From Takakia lepidozioides (lineage: Eukaryota; Streptophyta; Takakiopsida; Takakiales; Takakiaceae): a stretch of 64,000 bases of DNA. Location: positions 12,896,001 to 12,960,000 of the forward strand of contig CM060731.1 of assembly GCA_030704615.1 (NCBI GenBank), written 5' to 3'. The translations under genes and the position numbers were made by a program. Position 1 is the stretch's first letter, and every line of letters begins with the position of its first letter. Under the pieces are notes generated by a model. It did no database searches, was not told where the DNA came from, and saw only the letters and a list, made by a program, of their open reading frames with translations. This document shows positions 19,753 through 29,900 of this stretch, in pieces.

Positions 19753-21558
19753 CTACCCCATCATCTCATCCTTGAGGATCTCCTCAATCCAAGAAGAATC
19801 CCCAACCTCATCCATCACAGCCGCCTTGGCTGCCAACTCCCTCTGAACCTCGAGCACCTCCCACGTGTGCCATTGATGCATGCACCACGTGGTCCTCATA
19901 TGCTCGCCCCCACTCACTGCCTGTACCGTCTCGGTAGGCAGAGAGACCATCGAGGGAATTGTACTCCGCACTCTGCGTTGCTCAGCCAGAGCCAAGCTGA
20001 TAATCCAGGTCAAGCAATTGAGATCCATTGCTTGCCCCAACACTTGACGACGGGATGCCTCAGAAAGAGACGACACCGTCGTGGTACTAGTGGTAAAATC
20101 CATTGCCCGCTCACGCTTGTCAGCATTAGGCTCCATTAACTGCTGCAACTGAGCATCCCACAGGAGGCCAGGTCCACTATCCCGGAAAGCATGCGATCCT
20201 GGGAAGCTGAGCTGTGTAGGTAATGCTGCTCGTGGTTGACCCACCTTGTTGACCACTGCCAAAGGCGAACGGTCATCGTGTCTCACACGCTGAGACTGCC
20301 TTCCTGTGTCCAGAATGCTATCCACTGTGAGATGTGCTGGCCGCTGCACCCCATCAAATGCACGCTTGAGAAGTGCGGGTGACATCAAGTTAGTCCACCA
20401 TAGCCGTGGACGATGAGTCCGTGACCCCACTGTAGCTGCATCTAGCAACACTGCTGACCCAAGCCATGACCGGACTTGATGCACACTGGCCATCACCCTG
20501 GCCCGAGAATCGCCCATTAGTGGCACATTCTCTAAGATGTATGCTGGAGATACAGCTTGATGAAGCTGCAAGTGGCACAAAACCCGCACCATCTCCCAAA
20601 ACAGACCCGACCTCAAGTCTCGCAATCCATTGCCATGCCCGGCTGAAGAATACCCTTGGCAGGGCCAACCTGCCACTACCAGATCAATGGAGCCAACCCG
20701 CTCCAAATCCTGCGCCCCCAGCAACGAAATGTCTACTGACAAGGTCTGCTGATATCCACGAATTGCAGACACCGACAACAACTCAGGGTACCGCTGCACC
20801 AACTGAGCAACATGACGAAGTGAAACGCGTCGTACAGTCTCATCCCTCTCCACATACAAGTAACGCCGAACTCGTACACCTGCCTGTAACACAACAGCCA
20901 ATCCGGTACTGATCCCGCCAAACAAGTCCAGAAGACAAATGCCTTCATCCGGATACTGCCACACAATAGGTGTGGTATCCAATGGAGACAACTGAGGTGG
21001 TCCTGGTGCAATCCCCGCACTCTCCTCCTCTCCTGATGGTACAAAAGCCTCCACCCAGACTTGTTGCACCCTTCGATCAGCAACCCGCTGCAAATCCTTG
21101 CTCGTGCCCCACAATGGAGTCTGAGCAACCATGACAGACAACTCCGCCATACTATACATGTCGTCATGCTCTCCCGGAGATGGCACATCCTCTGAATGAG
21201 CGTTGCCCTCAAGCAACTCTCCAGGCCAACTCACTGCCGCTGTGAATGCTGCTAGTGTCGGTATCTTGCCTCGCTGGGCAACCGCAATTCCTCCTATGAA
21301 TGTCAGAGGGAGCTGCACACGCCGGCCCTCCCCTGACTGCCATCCTGGCCTATAAGAAGCTGACTCCTCCCAAAAATCCAGGGTGAAGCCCATGGGGTAC
21401 AATACTGCCCCACCAACCAGGACATCGTATGAGACCACGTCTGTCACAATGGCCTTGGCTCGCATCACTGAGCCATCTGTAGGGTGATCCGGCCGTAGTT
21501 TGATAGCCAACTCATGCCATGTCATGCCCCGAGCCTGCTCCGATCCTCCCAGAGACAT
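19753..21558 (-). CDS. Retroelement protease-tail / C5-cytosine DNA methyltransferase, 601 codons
   Basis: Uninterrupted frame. Residues 1-90 continue the aspartic protease. Residues about 205-520 are a C5-cytosine methyltransferase: motif I LLDLFGGISTGL (209-220) for S-adenosylmethionine binding, an acidic motif II YVERDE, motif IV DLVVAGWPCQGYS with catalytic Cys300, motif VI ILENV (341-345), motif VIII SRTHRPRLWW (379-388), and a motif X-like RRQVLGQAMDL (503-513). The order and the R-x-R-x-WW motif suggest a DNMT3/DRM-like rather than DNMT1-like enzyme. The Gly-Leu-Arg stretch after the active site resembles the DNMT3 substrate loop. All catalytic motifs are intact, although flanking domains carry stops. 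The role is probably methylation of element or target DNA; that is inference from published retroelement methyltransferases. Confidence 0.88.
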   Translation of the reverse strand: MSLGGSEQARGMTWHELAIKLRPDHPTDGSVMRAKAIVTDVVSYDVLVGGAVLYPMGFTLDFWEESASYRPGWQSGEGRRVQLPLTFIGGIAVAQRGKIPTLAAFTAAVSWPGELLEGNAHSEDVPSPGEHDDMYSMAELSVMVAQTPLWGTSKDLQRVADRRVQQVWVEAFVPSGEEESAGIAPGPPQLSPLDTTPIVWQYPDEGICLLDLFGGISTGLAVVLQAGVRVRRYLYVERDETVRRVSLRHVAQLVQRYPELLSVSAIRGYQQTLSVDISLLGAQDLERVGSIDLVVAGWPCQGYSSAGHGNGLRDLRSGLFWEMVRVLCHLQLHQAVSPAYILENVPLMGDSRARVMASVHQVRSWLGSAVLLDAATVGSRTHRPRLWWTNLMSPALLKRAFDGVQRPAHLTVDSILDTGRQSQRVRHDDRSPLAVVNKVGQPRAALPTQLSFPGSHAFRDSGPGLLWDAQLQQLMEPNADKRERAMDFTTSTTTVSSLSEASRRQVLGQAMDLNCLTWIISLALAEQRRVRSTIPSMVSLPTETVQAVSGGEHMRTTWCMHQWHTWEVLEVQRELAAKAAVMDEVGDSSWIEEILKDEMMG

Positions 21559-22161
21559 CTGTATCTAGAAAGGACAAGGCTCCATATCCGCCTTCGTGAG
21601 GCCCAAGCCTGCAATAGCAGCTCTGCCCAACATCAATGGTTGAGCTCCCGAGTCCAACAAGACCCGCAGTGGCCGGTACCTTGCTTGCCGGACCACTCAA
21701 ACAGAAAATGCCATCCTGGTTGTCTAACATGACAACTCCAGGTGTCACCATGGCGCGCTCAATGGCTGGCCTAGCTAGCAGCTTCATTAACCTAGCAGTT
21801 GCAGCTTGCCATGGTGCCGCCGTGGCACTCTTGATCCTCAAATCCGAGGATCCCTCCGGCACTATACCTCCCACTATCTCCGCAGAAGATGAAGTAACCA
21901 ACCCACTCGCATAGAGTGTAGCTGCCAGCCTGAACACCTCAGCTGGTCTTATCCCCGGCGTCGCAATCATGGTAGCCGAGAACAATGGAGCCTGGCACAC
22001 AGATGTGGCCACTCCCAGCAGCACACTAGCTGCCGTAGTCTGGCAACATTAGGTAGTGGTGCTACCCGTGTAGCTCTCCCCAATGGCATAGTAACCTCCG
22101 CCTCGGTAACAGTCGGGCGAGAACTAGGTGCCATGGATGGTGTCGACATTGTCTCCGCCAA
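21559..22161 (-). pseudogene. Aspartic protease region (retroelement)
   Basis: The frame contains LLDSGAQPLMLG, with the catalytic DSGA of retroviral-type proteases that process the polyprotein. A TAG at 21565-21567 (after CPF) separates it from the methyltransferase frame. Between about 21640 and 22030 the coherent protein text lies in another frame (for example FRLAATLYASGLV and MLLGVATSV), implying two compensating indels. The sequence upstream to the TAG at 22171-22173 is Pro/Ala-rich linker. Confidence 0.7.
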
Positions 22162-22170
22162 TGTGAATGA

Positions 22171-23300
22171 CTAAGGAAGCCTAGCCTGACGACTTGCCTC
22201 CCCACGCTGTGGATCCAACTCCACCTCTGCTCCTCGTGGCTCAGGAACTCGTGCTGCTCCTCGAGTCACGGCTGCAGCAGACTCCACCTGCACTAGTGGT
22301 ATTGCTGCTCCGCACATGAATCCTATGCCTCCCATATCTCCTCCTTCAGGAGCAGGAGGTGGACCATTCGGCCTTGGAGCCGGTACCACCTGAGCTGTAG
22401 CCATGGCAGCGAGCCTCTGCTATAGTTGCTGAAGCCGGTTGGCCATGCCTTGGTCAACACCCTGACCTCCGCGTCCTTGGCAATGTTGAGCTTGCCCTTG
22501 GCCTGCACCTCGTGCCTGGCCACCTCGTCCTCTCTGGGCTGCTCCACCTCGCCCCCGGCCACCATTGTTCCCTTGGAACTGGCCTGGGCGCAACTCAGGA
22601 TGCAAACCATAACACTGGGCCTCTCCATGCCCGTGCTTGCCACAATGCCCACACTGCAACTGTGCATGTGCCGGCCCTCTGCCTTCCTCTGGGCAATCCT
22701 TCTTGACATGGGATCCTCCACATGTCCAGCACACCACATCCGCTCGTTGTTGGCCAACAAATGAAGGGAGAGACCCCTGCATTTGAAGGGAGAGACCCCT
22801 GCATCTGAGGTCCTCTCTACCCTTCCCTGAGCTTCACCTGAGCCCCCTTGTTGCCTTGAGCACGTTGAGGTAGTGGTTGGCTAGGAGCACCACTACCCCG
22901 TGGTGTCTCCTTAGCAAATCCCAGCATGACCACTCGTTCCTCCACCATGTTGAGCTCTATCCGCTCTGCCAGCAAAAACACATTTGCTAAGGTGGGTTGG
23001 GCCGCTCGTATGAGAGTTACATCCCGCACCCTTCTCCTCAGCTCCTTATCCAATATCCTATACTAGAATTGGACTGCCTGAGCTTTCGTAACCCCTTGGG
23101 TTACATTTATCAAGCGCCTCATGCGAGTGAAAACCTCCCTCAAGCTCTCAGTAGGCTTCCGTTGGAACTCTTGCAAGCTCTGCAACTTCTCTGTCTTCAC
23201 CCCTCGGTAGTTCTCTCTTAACTCTTTGAAGAACTCCACAACAGGGTTGAAGGCAGGCACCGCCACTGGTGCTGGTGCAGTAGTAGCTTGGGTGGACTCG
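22171..23300 (-). pseudogene. Gag C-terminal half with two zinc knuckles (retroelement)
   Basis: The capsid-like part reads FFKELRENYRGVKTEKLQ and later VFTRMRRLINVTQGV, typical of the retrotransposon gag family. The nucleocapsid has a variant knuckle CWTCGGSHVKKDC and a standard CX2CX4HX4C knuckle CGHCGKHGHGEAQC, followed by an RGG-rich RNA-binding tract. TAG codons interrupt it at 23063-23065, 22817-22819 and 22420-22422. A direct 22-bp duplication (GAAGGGAGAGACCCCTGCAT twice, near 22763-22806) shifts frame just before the knuckles. Confidence 0.75.
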
Positions 23301-23735
23301 TAGCTACGGTATCACCAGTCCCACTAGTCCCACTGCTGCTTGCTGAAGTTGCCGGTGTAGTGGCAGGTGTAGCCACTGCCCTCGTGGCTCTAGTGCCCCT
23401 CATATGGCAGATGTTCATCCTATTGTATAGAATATTTGTTTAGATTCATGATGCAGTGGCATTTTGTGGAGATGACCTTATAGTGGATAGGGCACAAGGT
23501 TGCCTTACAAGTGGTTTTGGATTTTGGTCTATGTTTGTTGTCACCTATTATGACCAACTCATCTATAAAAATAGGTGAACTGGCTGTTAATATGTGGGTA
23601 CCTTTAAGGACTAATTTCAAGTTATTGGGGTAGGTTCGGGTTACAACCATAGAAGGTGTTCACGGTGAAAGACAGTAGCCATTTCGGGTGAAATGACGTC
23701 ATAAATTTTGTTTGTTTTTGCAATACGTTTATTTC

Positions 23736-24188
23736 TTAGTCGGGTGACCAGTACATCCTCCACTCCTCGATCTCAACCTCATGCCCCCGCCTGAACTCAT
23801 GGTAATCATCCACAGGCGGCCCCTCAAGGTGCTGAAACAGCCCCTTCCATGCCATGAAAGGCGTAAATAGTTGTGGATTGCGCATTTGCTGCAAATCACA
23901 CCAACTATCAAACTCTTGGATAAAATCATCCAACTCGATGGTGTCCACCGCCCAAGAGTACCTTCGTGGCCCCTTGGTAGCTCCATACATCTCATCCATT
24001 GTGTCCCACAACAATGGCAAGGAAACAACTTGCACCGCCGGTATGAGTCCTCCTGATTCACAATCCAAATCAGAACCTTCCGTAGAAGACACAGGAGGTG
24101 AAGGTGGTCTAAACCGCACACCTCGTCTCGTGTACCCACTAGTATCGCTAGTGCTCGAACCGGCACTGTCCCCAACAACTAGTGGCAC
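23736..24188 (-). pseudogene. Gag N-terminal segment (retroelement)
   Basis: 150 codons from an ATG at 24188 to a TAA. The second half (DDFIQEFDSWCDLQQMRNPQ, FMAWKGLFQHLEGPPVDDY) resembles the start of a gag capsid domain, so this is probably the N-terminus of the polyprotein. It is separated from the rest of gag by about 310 bp with no coding similarity (23420-23730), which may be an insertion or an intron. Confidence 0.6.
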
Positions 24189-24255
24189 CTCCGTGTTGAC
24201 AAACTGTCACTCAACCGGTCATGAACATGTCCCTAACCCCCTTTCCACAAGGTAA

Positions 24256-24870
24256 CCGGGTAGAAAACCTGTTGCGGCTTATGGTTTGGAATACTAGGTT
24301 CCTAACATAGCCTAAACCTATACCTGCATCCACCGCAAACACTTCTATGGTTGGCTGGTCATCACCTCCAACCTCACCATAAGAGAAACAATGATGGTCT
24401 GACTGGTCATCATCCTAGCCTCACCATCGACAACATGCTCTAGGACTGGCCGGTGATCAAATCCGGACCAATCACCTATAAAAACAAGCGCCCACACAAA
24501 ACTAACATGGCGCACAGTCAAGCATGCAGGTATGGAGGGGATCCAAACACAAGAAATCAGAACGACAACTCCCCCATACCAAAAACAACTCCACGGTGTT
24601 GCTCCTGCAAGGACACCCCAGCCCAAACCCGGACTTAATCTTGCCTCCACCTACGGAAAGGTCTTGGCCTAATGAGAGGGTGGAAACTACGAGGAAGAGA
24701 AGCTAAAGCAATGCCTAACCCCAGCATGCCCTCATCCGAACACTCTTCCTCCCCTCTCTTCCCTCACTTGCATGACCATAGGAATATCACGAAGATACTC
24801 CTCAAACCGCCCTCCACGAGTTTCAAAATTCGGCCTTCAAGACCACATACCAGTCTTTAGGCAGTCCACC
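24256..24870. other. Region beyond the gag start, no gene seen
   Basis: This should include the 5' leader and LTR of the minus-strand gypsy element, but no sequence matching the opposite flank (left of 16558) was found. A short repeat with GGTCATCATC/CCTCACCATC phrases occurs at 24355-24430. Confidence 0.4.
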
Positions 24871-25500
24871 AATGCCTCCACGAGTCAGCACAGGCCGTCC
24901 ACAGGTCAACACGGGCCATCACAAACCAGCACACAGATCACTGGTCACAGCCGTCACAGCCCCGCACAGGCCACAGCCTAACACAGCCCTACACAGGTCA
25001 CATGATCACAGCCCCATAGGCCGTAGCCTGTCACAGCCCCCACGGCCACAGGTCACAGCCTGCTACAGCCTATCACAACCCCAAAGGCCACAGGCACAGC
25101 CTGTCACAGCCCTACAAAGGTCACAGCCCCAAATGCCACAGCCTATCACAGCCCCTCACAGCCCCATAGGCCACAGGGCACATCCTCTCACAGCCCCTCA
25201 CAGCCCCACAGGCCACAGGGCACAGCCCGCCACAGCCCGTCACAGCCTGTCACAGCCCCACAGCCCACATGGCACAGCCTGTCACAGCCCTACACAGGTC
25301 ACAGGGGTCACAGCCTCAAAGGCCACAGCCTGTCACAGCCCGTCACAGCCCTACAAGCCACAGGGCACAGCCTGTCACAGCCCCTCACAGCCCCACAGGC
25401 CACTGGGCACAGCCCGCCACAGCCTGTCACAGCCCCTCACAGCCCATCACAGCCCGTCACAGCCCGTCACAGCCCGTCACAGCCCCACTCATGACAGTTT
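24870..25500. repeat. CACAGCC minisatellite
   Basis: Dense, irregular repetition of CACAGCCYGTCACAGCCC and CACAGGCCACAGGGCACAGCC units. Apparent open frames of up to 221 codons on the plus strand (for example 24872-25537) are His/Ser/Pro-rich products of this repeat and are not called as genes. Confidence 0.9.
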
Positions 25501-25979
25501 AGCCATTTCTCCAAGAGGTTTAGCCATGCCAAGCTAGGGTTTGTGTCTCTTGGACTCTAGGCTTCTTTGCACTGAGCTATGGCGACTGTGAAGAAATCAG
25601 AAAGGTATTCTTGCTCTTTCGGCTCCCACACACCACCAATAAGTAGTCCTAAGCCACGAGGAAGATGGTTGCTACAAACCAAGTCTTCTTTCTCACTTAG
25701 ACTCCCCAAACACGCCACTAAACTCAATAGCAAACAACCAAGCCTTGCTGGTTTCCAATCCTTGTGAGCACTCATTCATGCGTTTTCCTTGGCCATAACA
25801 TCTGTCTTAGAGCCTATTCCAGCCCCCTACACCTGCCACTTCAAGACCCATGCTCTATCTAGGCTTGAGGTTGAAACCCCACCTCACATATGCCCTACAA
25901 GTGCTTTTCTTTCACCCAAGTGGGAACCAGCCCTAGCCCTTCCATTCTAGCTCTCTAAAGCTTAAACAAAAGCCCAATG

Positions 25980-26320
25980 GACTGAAGAGATGCTCCACAC
26001 ATGCCCCACTCTCACCACAAGAGAATCAGCCCCTTTGCTTCATTTCTTGCACCCACCAACCTGAAAATACATGCTTCAGCGGGCTGGAAGCATGCTCCAC
26101 ACATGCCCTACAGGGAAACCAACCCCTTCATTTCTGTCTTGCACTCCCAAACCTGAAAGTACAAGCCTTCAACAGGCTGAAAGCATGCTCCACACATGCA
26201 TTGCTCTCACATAAGGGAAGTCAGCCCTTCCCTCTTCCTTGCTTGCCCTCCAACTTGAAGATGAAAGCTTCAATGAGCTGAATACATGCTCCACACATGC
26301 AACCTCTTCACACAAGAGAT
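25980..26320. repeat. Four-copy tandem repeat, about 100-bp period
   Basis: TGCTCCACACATGC recurs at 25991, 26093, 26186 and 26287. It is preceded by RGCTGRAAGCA-type phrases and followed by CTCTCAC..AGGGAARYCAGCCC and CTTGCMCYCCMAACCTGAA. The copies are diverged. Confidence 0.75.
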
Positions 26321-26329
26321 ATCAGGCCC

Positions 26330-26923
26330 CTATCTTGGCTCCTTGGGGTATTCGAAGTGTGGTGCAACATGAGAAACTGAAGGGTTCTTACTTTGGACTA
26401 ATTCAAAGAAGTTCACACTTCTTTTTATTTTTAATATTTAATTTGATATAATATGGTTGTGTGAAAGATCAGAAATTTGTGTCTGGTAAAATGCATTTTT
26501 CTCAAAGTTGTCTATCATAGTGAAAGTCGAAAAACAAAAAATTAACCAATACTCTCAATATAATTTGATGAGGATGTCCAACTCCAAAACTAGAATTTCG
26601 GAAGATAATTTTGAACAAATATGGAGACATCTCTCATTCTACAGGCTACTAATCATGACTACATGTACACCTTATGACAATGTTGTTGAGCTTTGCATGC
26701 TCTTAACCTTATGGCCTCTAAAAACAAGCAAAATAAGCAAAATTGGGTGTTTGCGCATAACCAAGATGATCTTAGGCTCAGTGCTTCAACAGTCAATTAG
26801 CTCTTCCAGCAGTGCATAGGGCTCTCTAAATTATTTCAACGTTGATCTAACTGTAATTAACTTTTTTTATCTTATAGTTACTTTTATTGGATATTACTGA
26901 CTATTGTCAAGGAAAAATGACTC
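26330..26923. other. AT-rich spacer, no gene seen
   Basis: An open frame at 26508-26819 (+) is AT-rich and unlike known proteins. This lies downstream of the kinase gene, which ends at 26924 on the minus strand, so it may include that gene's 3' region. Confidence 0.4.
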
Positions 26924-29900
26924 TTATTTACGCTGCCTTCGGCTAGTCTTATCTCTCCTCTGACTGTTTGCAGCTCTCCCATGCAGATTTCTATGACTGC
27001 TATGGTCTGTACAGGCCTCCCTCACCAAAATGTCAGACTTGCTTGCTGGTGGCAGCATGCCTCCAAAACATTTTGAACTGGGCGGTAGCCCACTTAAATC
27101 ACATTGGAAAACACCTGTGGCCACAAAACAACATCTTGTGAAAGGATCCTTCATGTTTAATTGATTCTCATCAGTTCTTATCAAAAGAAGCATTACAGCT
27201 TTTCGAACTGAGTACTCTCTCAACAGCCCTGCTACTGGCTGACCCTCCCTAAATTGCTATTTGGCCCATGATGATTTGAGGGTTGAGAAACTATGTGAAA
27301 TTACCTGCACCGTAAACACCTGGCCTTCGCTTTGCGTTGGTTGTCCCTGGTGTGAGGCGAGTCCTGTTGGAGCACAAGCATCTTGTTTAAAGTTTCTTGC
27401 TCCCGAATAGAAATTGTGTTCTTCATGGTTTGCGTGGCATGTGGATCCTTGGCAAGCACATTCATCACCTGCAATGAGATCAACTTTGCAATTATTTACC
27501 TTAAATCATTGTTCTGACCTATCACACCGTTCAGAGACTATTGTGGGAGTGCTGCAGGCTCGAAGTTTGGAAAGACGGGTTGACACCCATTTCACCACCC
27601 CTAATCTCTTGATCGTCTGTCAGATGACCATAGGATGGAAGTGCACTTCAGGTACTGGCCACTTGTGATCTGAATCCCAGCTGGCTGCAAGGAAGGACTG
27701 TAAGGCCAAACACAAGTTAAACTACAAGTGCCAAGGGGAATATTCAGGATGATTGAGCATGGGTGTTGTGTGTGAGAGAAGAAAATGAGGGACAATATTA
27801 CGTCCATGGGAGGCCCAGCCCCATGGGCAACAGTGAGATGACTCCTGTGCTATTGCATGGACGGGTTGCTAGAACTGGGAGAACCTGTTCTTTGTTGACC
27901 ACCAAGGTGACAACATGGGTCTTAGCTCGAATGGATGCATTTCGGCGAGGCACCTCACCCCATCTTGTATGTAAGAACAGAGCCATCTCTCCTGCAACAT
28001 TTAATGCAGTTAAAAAATGACACACCAATGGAAAGAAGAAAACCCTGAGCTCAAATGTAGGTATGACTGTGTTAAGGTACATAAATCACTTTGGTGAAAA
28101 AGCAATCACCCATATCAGCTTCATTTTATTCCTGATGCACATGTAATGTGTAATCCTTGAATTTTACTGAAGATCAATTCCTCATGTAAATTTTGATACC
28201 AATCTGTGGATAAGCAGCATAGCACAACTGTCATGCCCACTTCCTAGAGGAAAGCTCCATAAACCATGTGAAAGGCAAGCGTGTGAAGGGTACACTGAAG
28301 GAAGTTCAGTATGATCTTACCTACAAACTGGCCTGGCCCTCTTTCAGCAATTGCATACTCCACTTTCTCTCCACTCAGTTCCGCGATCGTGCTGGACTCT
28401 ACCAGCACCTCACATTTTCCACTGTTAATGAAAAACATCTCGTGGCCTTCCTCTCCCTGCTAGTCCTACAAGCCCAGACTTGGTATGAGGCAGTTGACCA
28501 TGACTAAAATTGGTGAGCTTCCAGAGCTGTTGTAAGGAAATAATCATTGTAGAGATGTAGACAGAGAGAGAATGTTGTGCTCATTAGACATTTCACAAGA
28601 TCCATAGGAGACCAGAGAGTCTATGAGACTGAGGAAAGTAGAACTACAAGAGAAAGAAAGAAAGAAAAATCCTTTATATTTGGTGCAACCGAGCCTCTAG
28701 AACAATGATTTTTCTTCCTCATACAAAGCAAAAATTCTGAGGGAGGCTCAAAGGACCCAAGGAAGTAGAAGAACAAGAAAGCACAGAGAGAGAGAGAGAG
28801 AAGAAAGAAAGAAAGAACTTTATAATGTCCATAGTCCATAGACCCCCAAAGTGCTTATGGGACGAGCGTGTGGAACAAGAAGAGACATTTGGCCTGACGG
28901 TGCAATATAAGTAATAGAAACACACTTGAATAAAGAGGGAGATTGGGTGTGAGTGCTGGAGTTTTGTAGTTTGCAACTCGACTGTGCAAGCTTAGATTGG
29001 TGGGAATTGAACTGTCTCCTAGCTGCTTCAAATGCTCTGTATGAAGGTGGATTAAGGACAAAAGCACAGCAAAAGTAACCTGCCGGATGATGTAGTCACC
29101 CCTCTCGTAGTGGCGTTCCTCCACACCCACATTGAACAGCATCTCTAAGCCCAAGCTGTTGCTGGTATAAGCTGCATTCACCTCATCATCTGATACTAAC
29201 ATGGGTACACCTGTCATCAAGGGCCCCATTGTGAAGGGAGCAAGTGGCTCCATTCCACCAGATGAAACCCATGCGTGCTGCATGATGGCCGAGAGCGAGA
29301 TCCGCATGTCAGGATCTTTGGTTAAAATTAGCACCTGCAAGCAGCGTCCATTTCCCTCATCCTTGTTTACCACCAAATCTTCGATGCAGCACAACAGAAT
29401 TGCTAATAAAACAGCAAGTAAAAAATGAACAGTGAAATATCTCCTTTTGTTGTAGGTCTCACTCAGTATACAAAGAAAGAAAGAACGTGTTACCAGTAAT
29501 GCCTTAAGCTCCTTGGATACTTTGTGCTCCATTGGGAAAACAAGCTGCAATTCCCTAGATACACATCCACACCAGGTTATTTCCTCCATTCAAAATACCA
29601 AAGCTACTCTGTCTGTCCCTCTCTCCTTCCTCCTCCCCTGCATTATTCCTCTCCCCCTCTGTGGGTAGAGGAGACTAACTGCCTTGGAAAAACAACAATG
29701 TGAAAAACCTACATGCTTCAAAGCTCAGTTGCTTTCATGGACCCTTCGCGAATAACTGAAAATTTGTGAACAGTAATCAGGTACTGTAAATAGAATTTTG
29801 TGCCAGTATGTGGGCTCTTAGAATAAGTGCCCCTTATCAGACTGTCGTTTCTGTACTGAGAAAGCATGAAGGAGAGGTAATGCGTAAAGCTTAAACACCT

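Larger units (their letters stand above)
16558..24188 (-). mobile_element. Ty3/gypsy-like retrotransposon with DNA methyltransferase and PHD finger
   Basis: In minus-strand order it encodes gag, two zinc knuckles, aspartic protease, cytosine-5 DNA methyltransferase, reverse transcriptase, RNase H, integrase and a terminal PHD zinc finger. Integrase after RNase H is the Ty3/gypsy order. From 23266 to 16558 the domains lie on one reading frame interrupted by ten TAG codons. It also has a 22-bp duplication near 22763-22806 and a frame-displaced stretch between about 21640 and 22030. About 310 bp at 23420-23730 looks like an insertion or intron inside gag. No flanking LTR pair, primer-binding site or target duplication could be recognised, so the element limits are only those of the coding region. 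Retroelement-encoded methyltransferases have been reported in charophytes and dinoflagellates. Confidence 0.88.

Noticed and set aside
16558-24188. Reassignment of TAG to glutamine in the nuclear code
   Set aside because: The thioredoxin, UBP27-like and TBC genes all end in TAG at the expected C-terminus, so TAG is a normal stop for host genes here.
15607-25500. LTR pair for the gypsy element
   Set aside because: No sequence left of 16558 matches sequence right of 24188; the 183-bp repeats are both on the left side.
24872-25537. 221-codon plus-strand open frame as a gene
   Set aside because: It is generated entirely by the CACAGCC minisatellite and gives His/Ser/Pro-repeat text.
27601-27700. 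An additional kinase exon between 27468 and 27885
   Set aside because: The binding domain reads continuously from 27885 into 27468 (VVNKEQ then VMNVLAKD) in phase, so no extra exon is needed.
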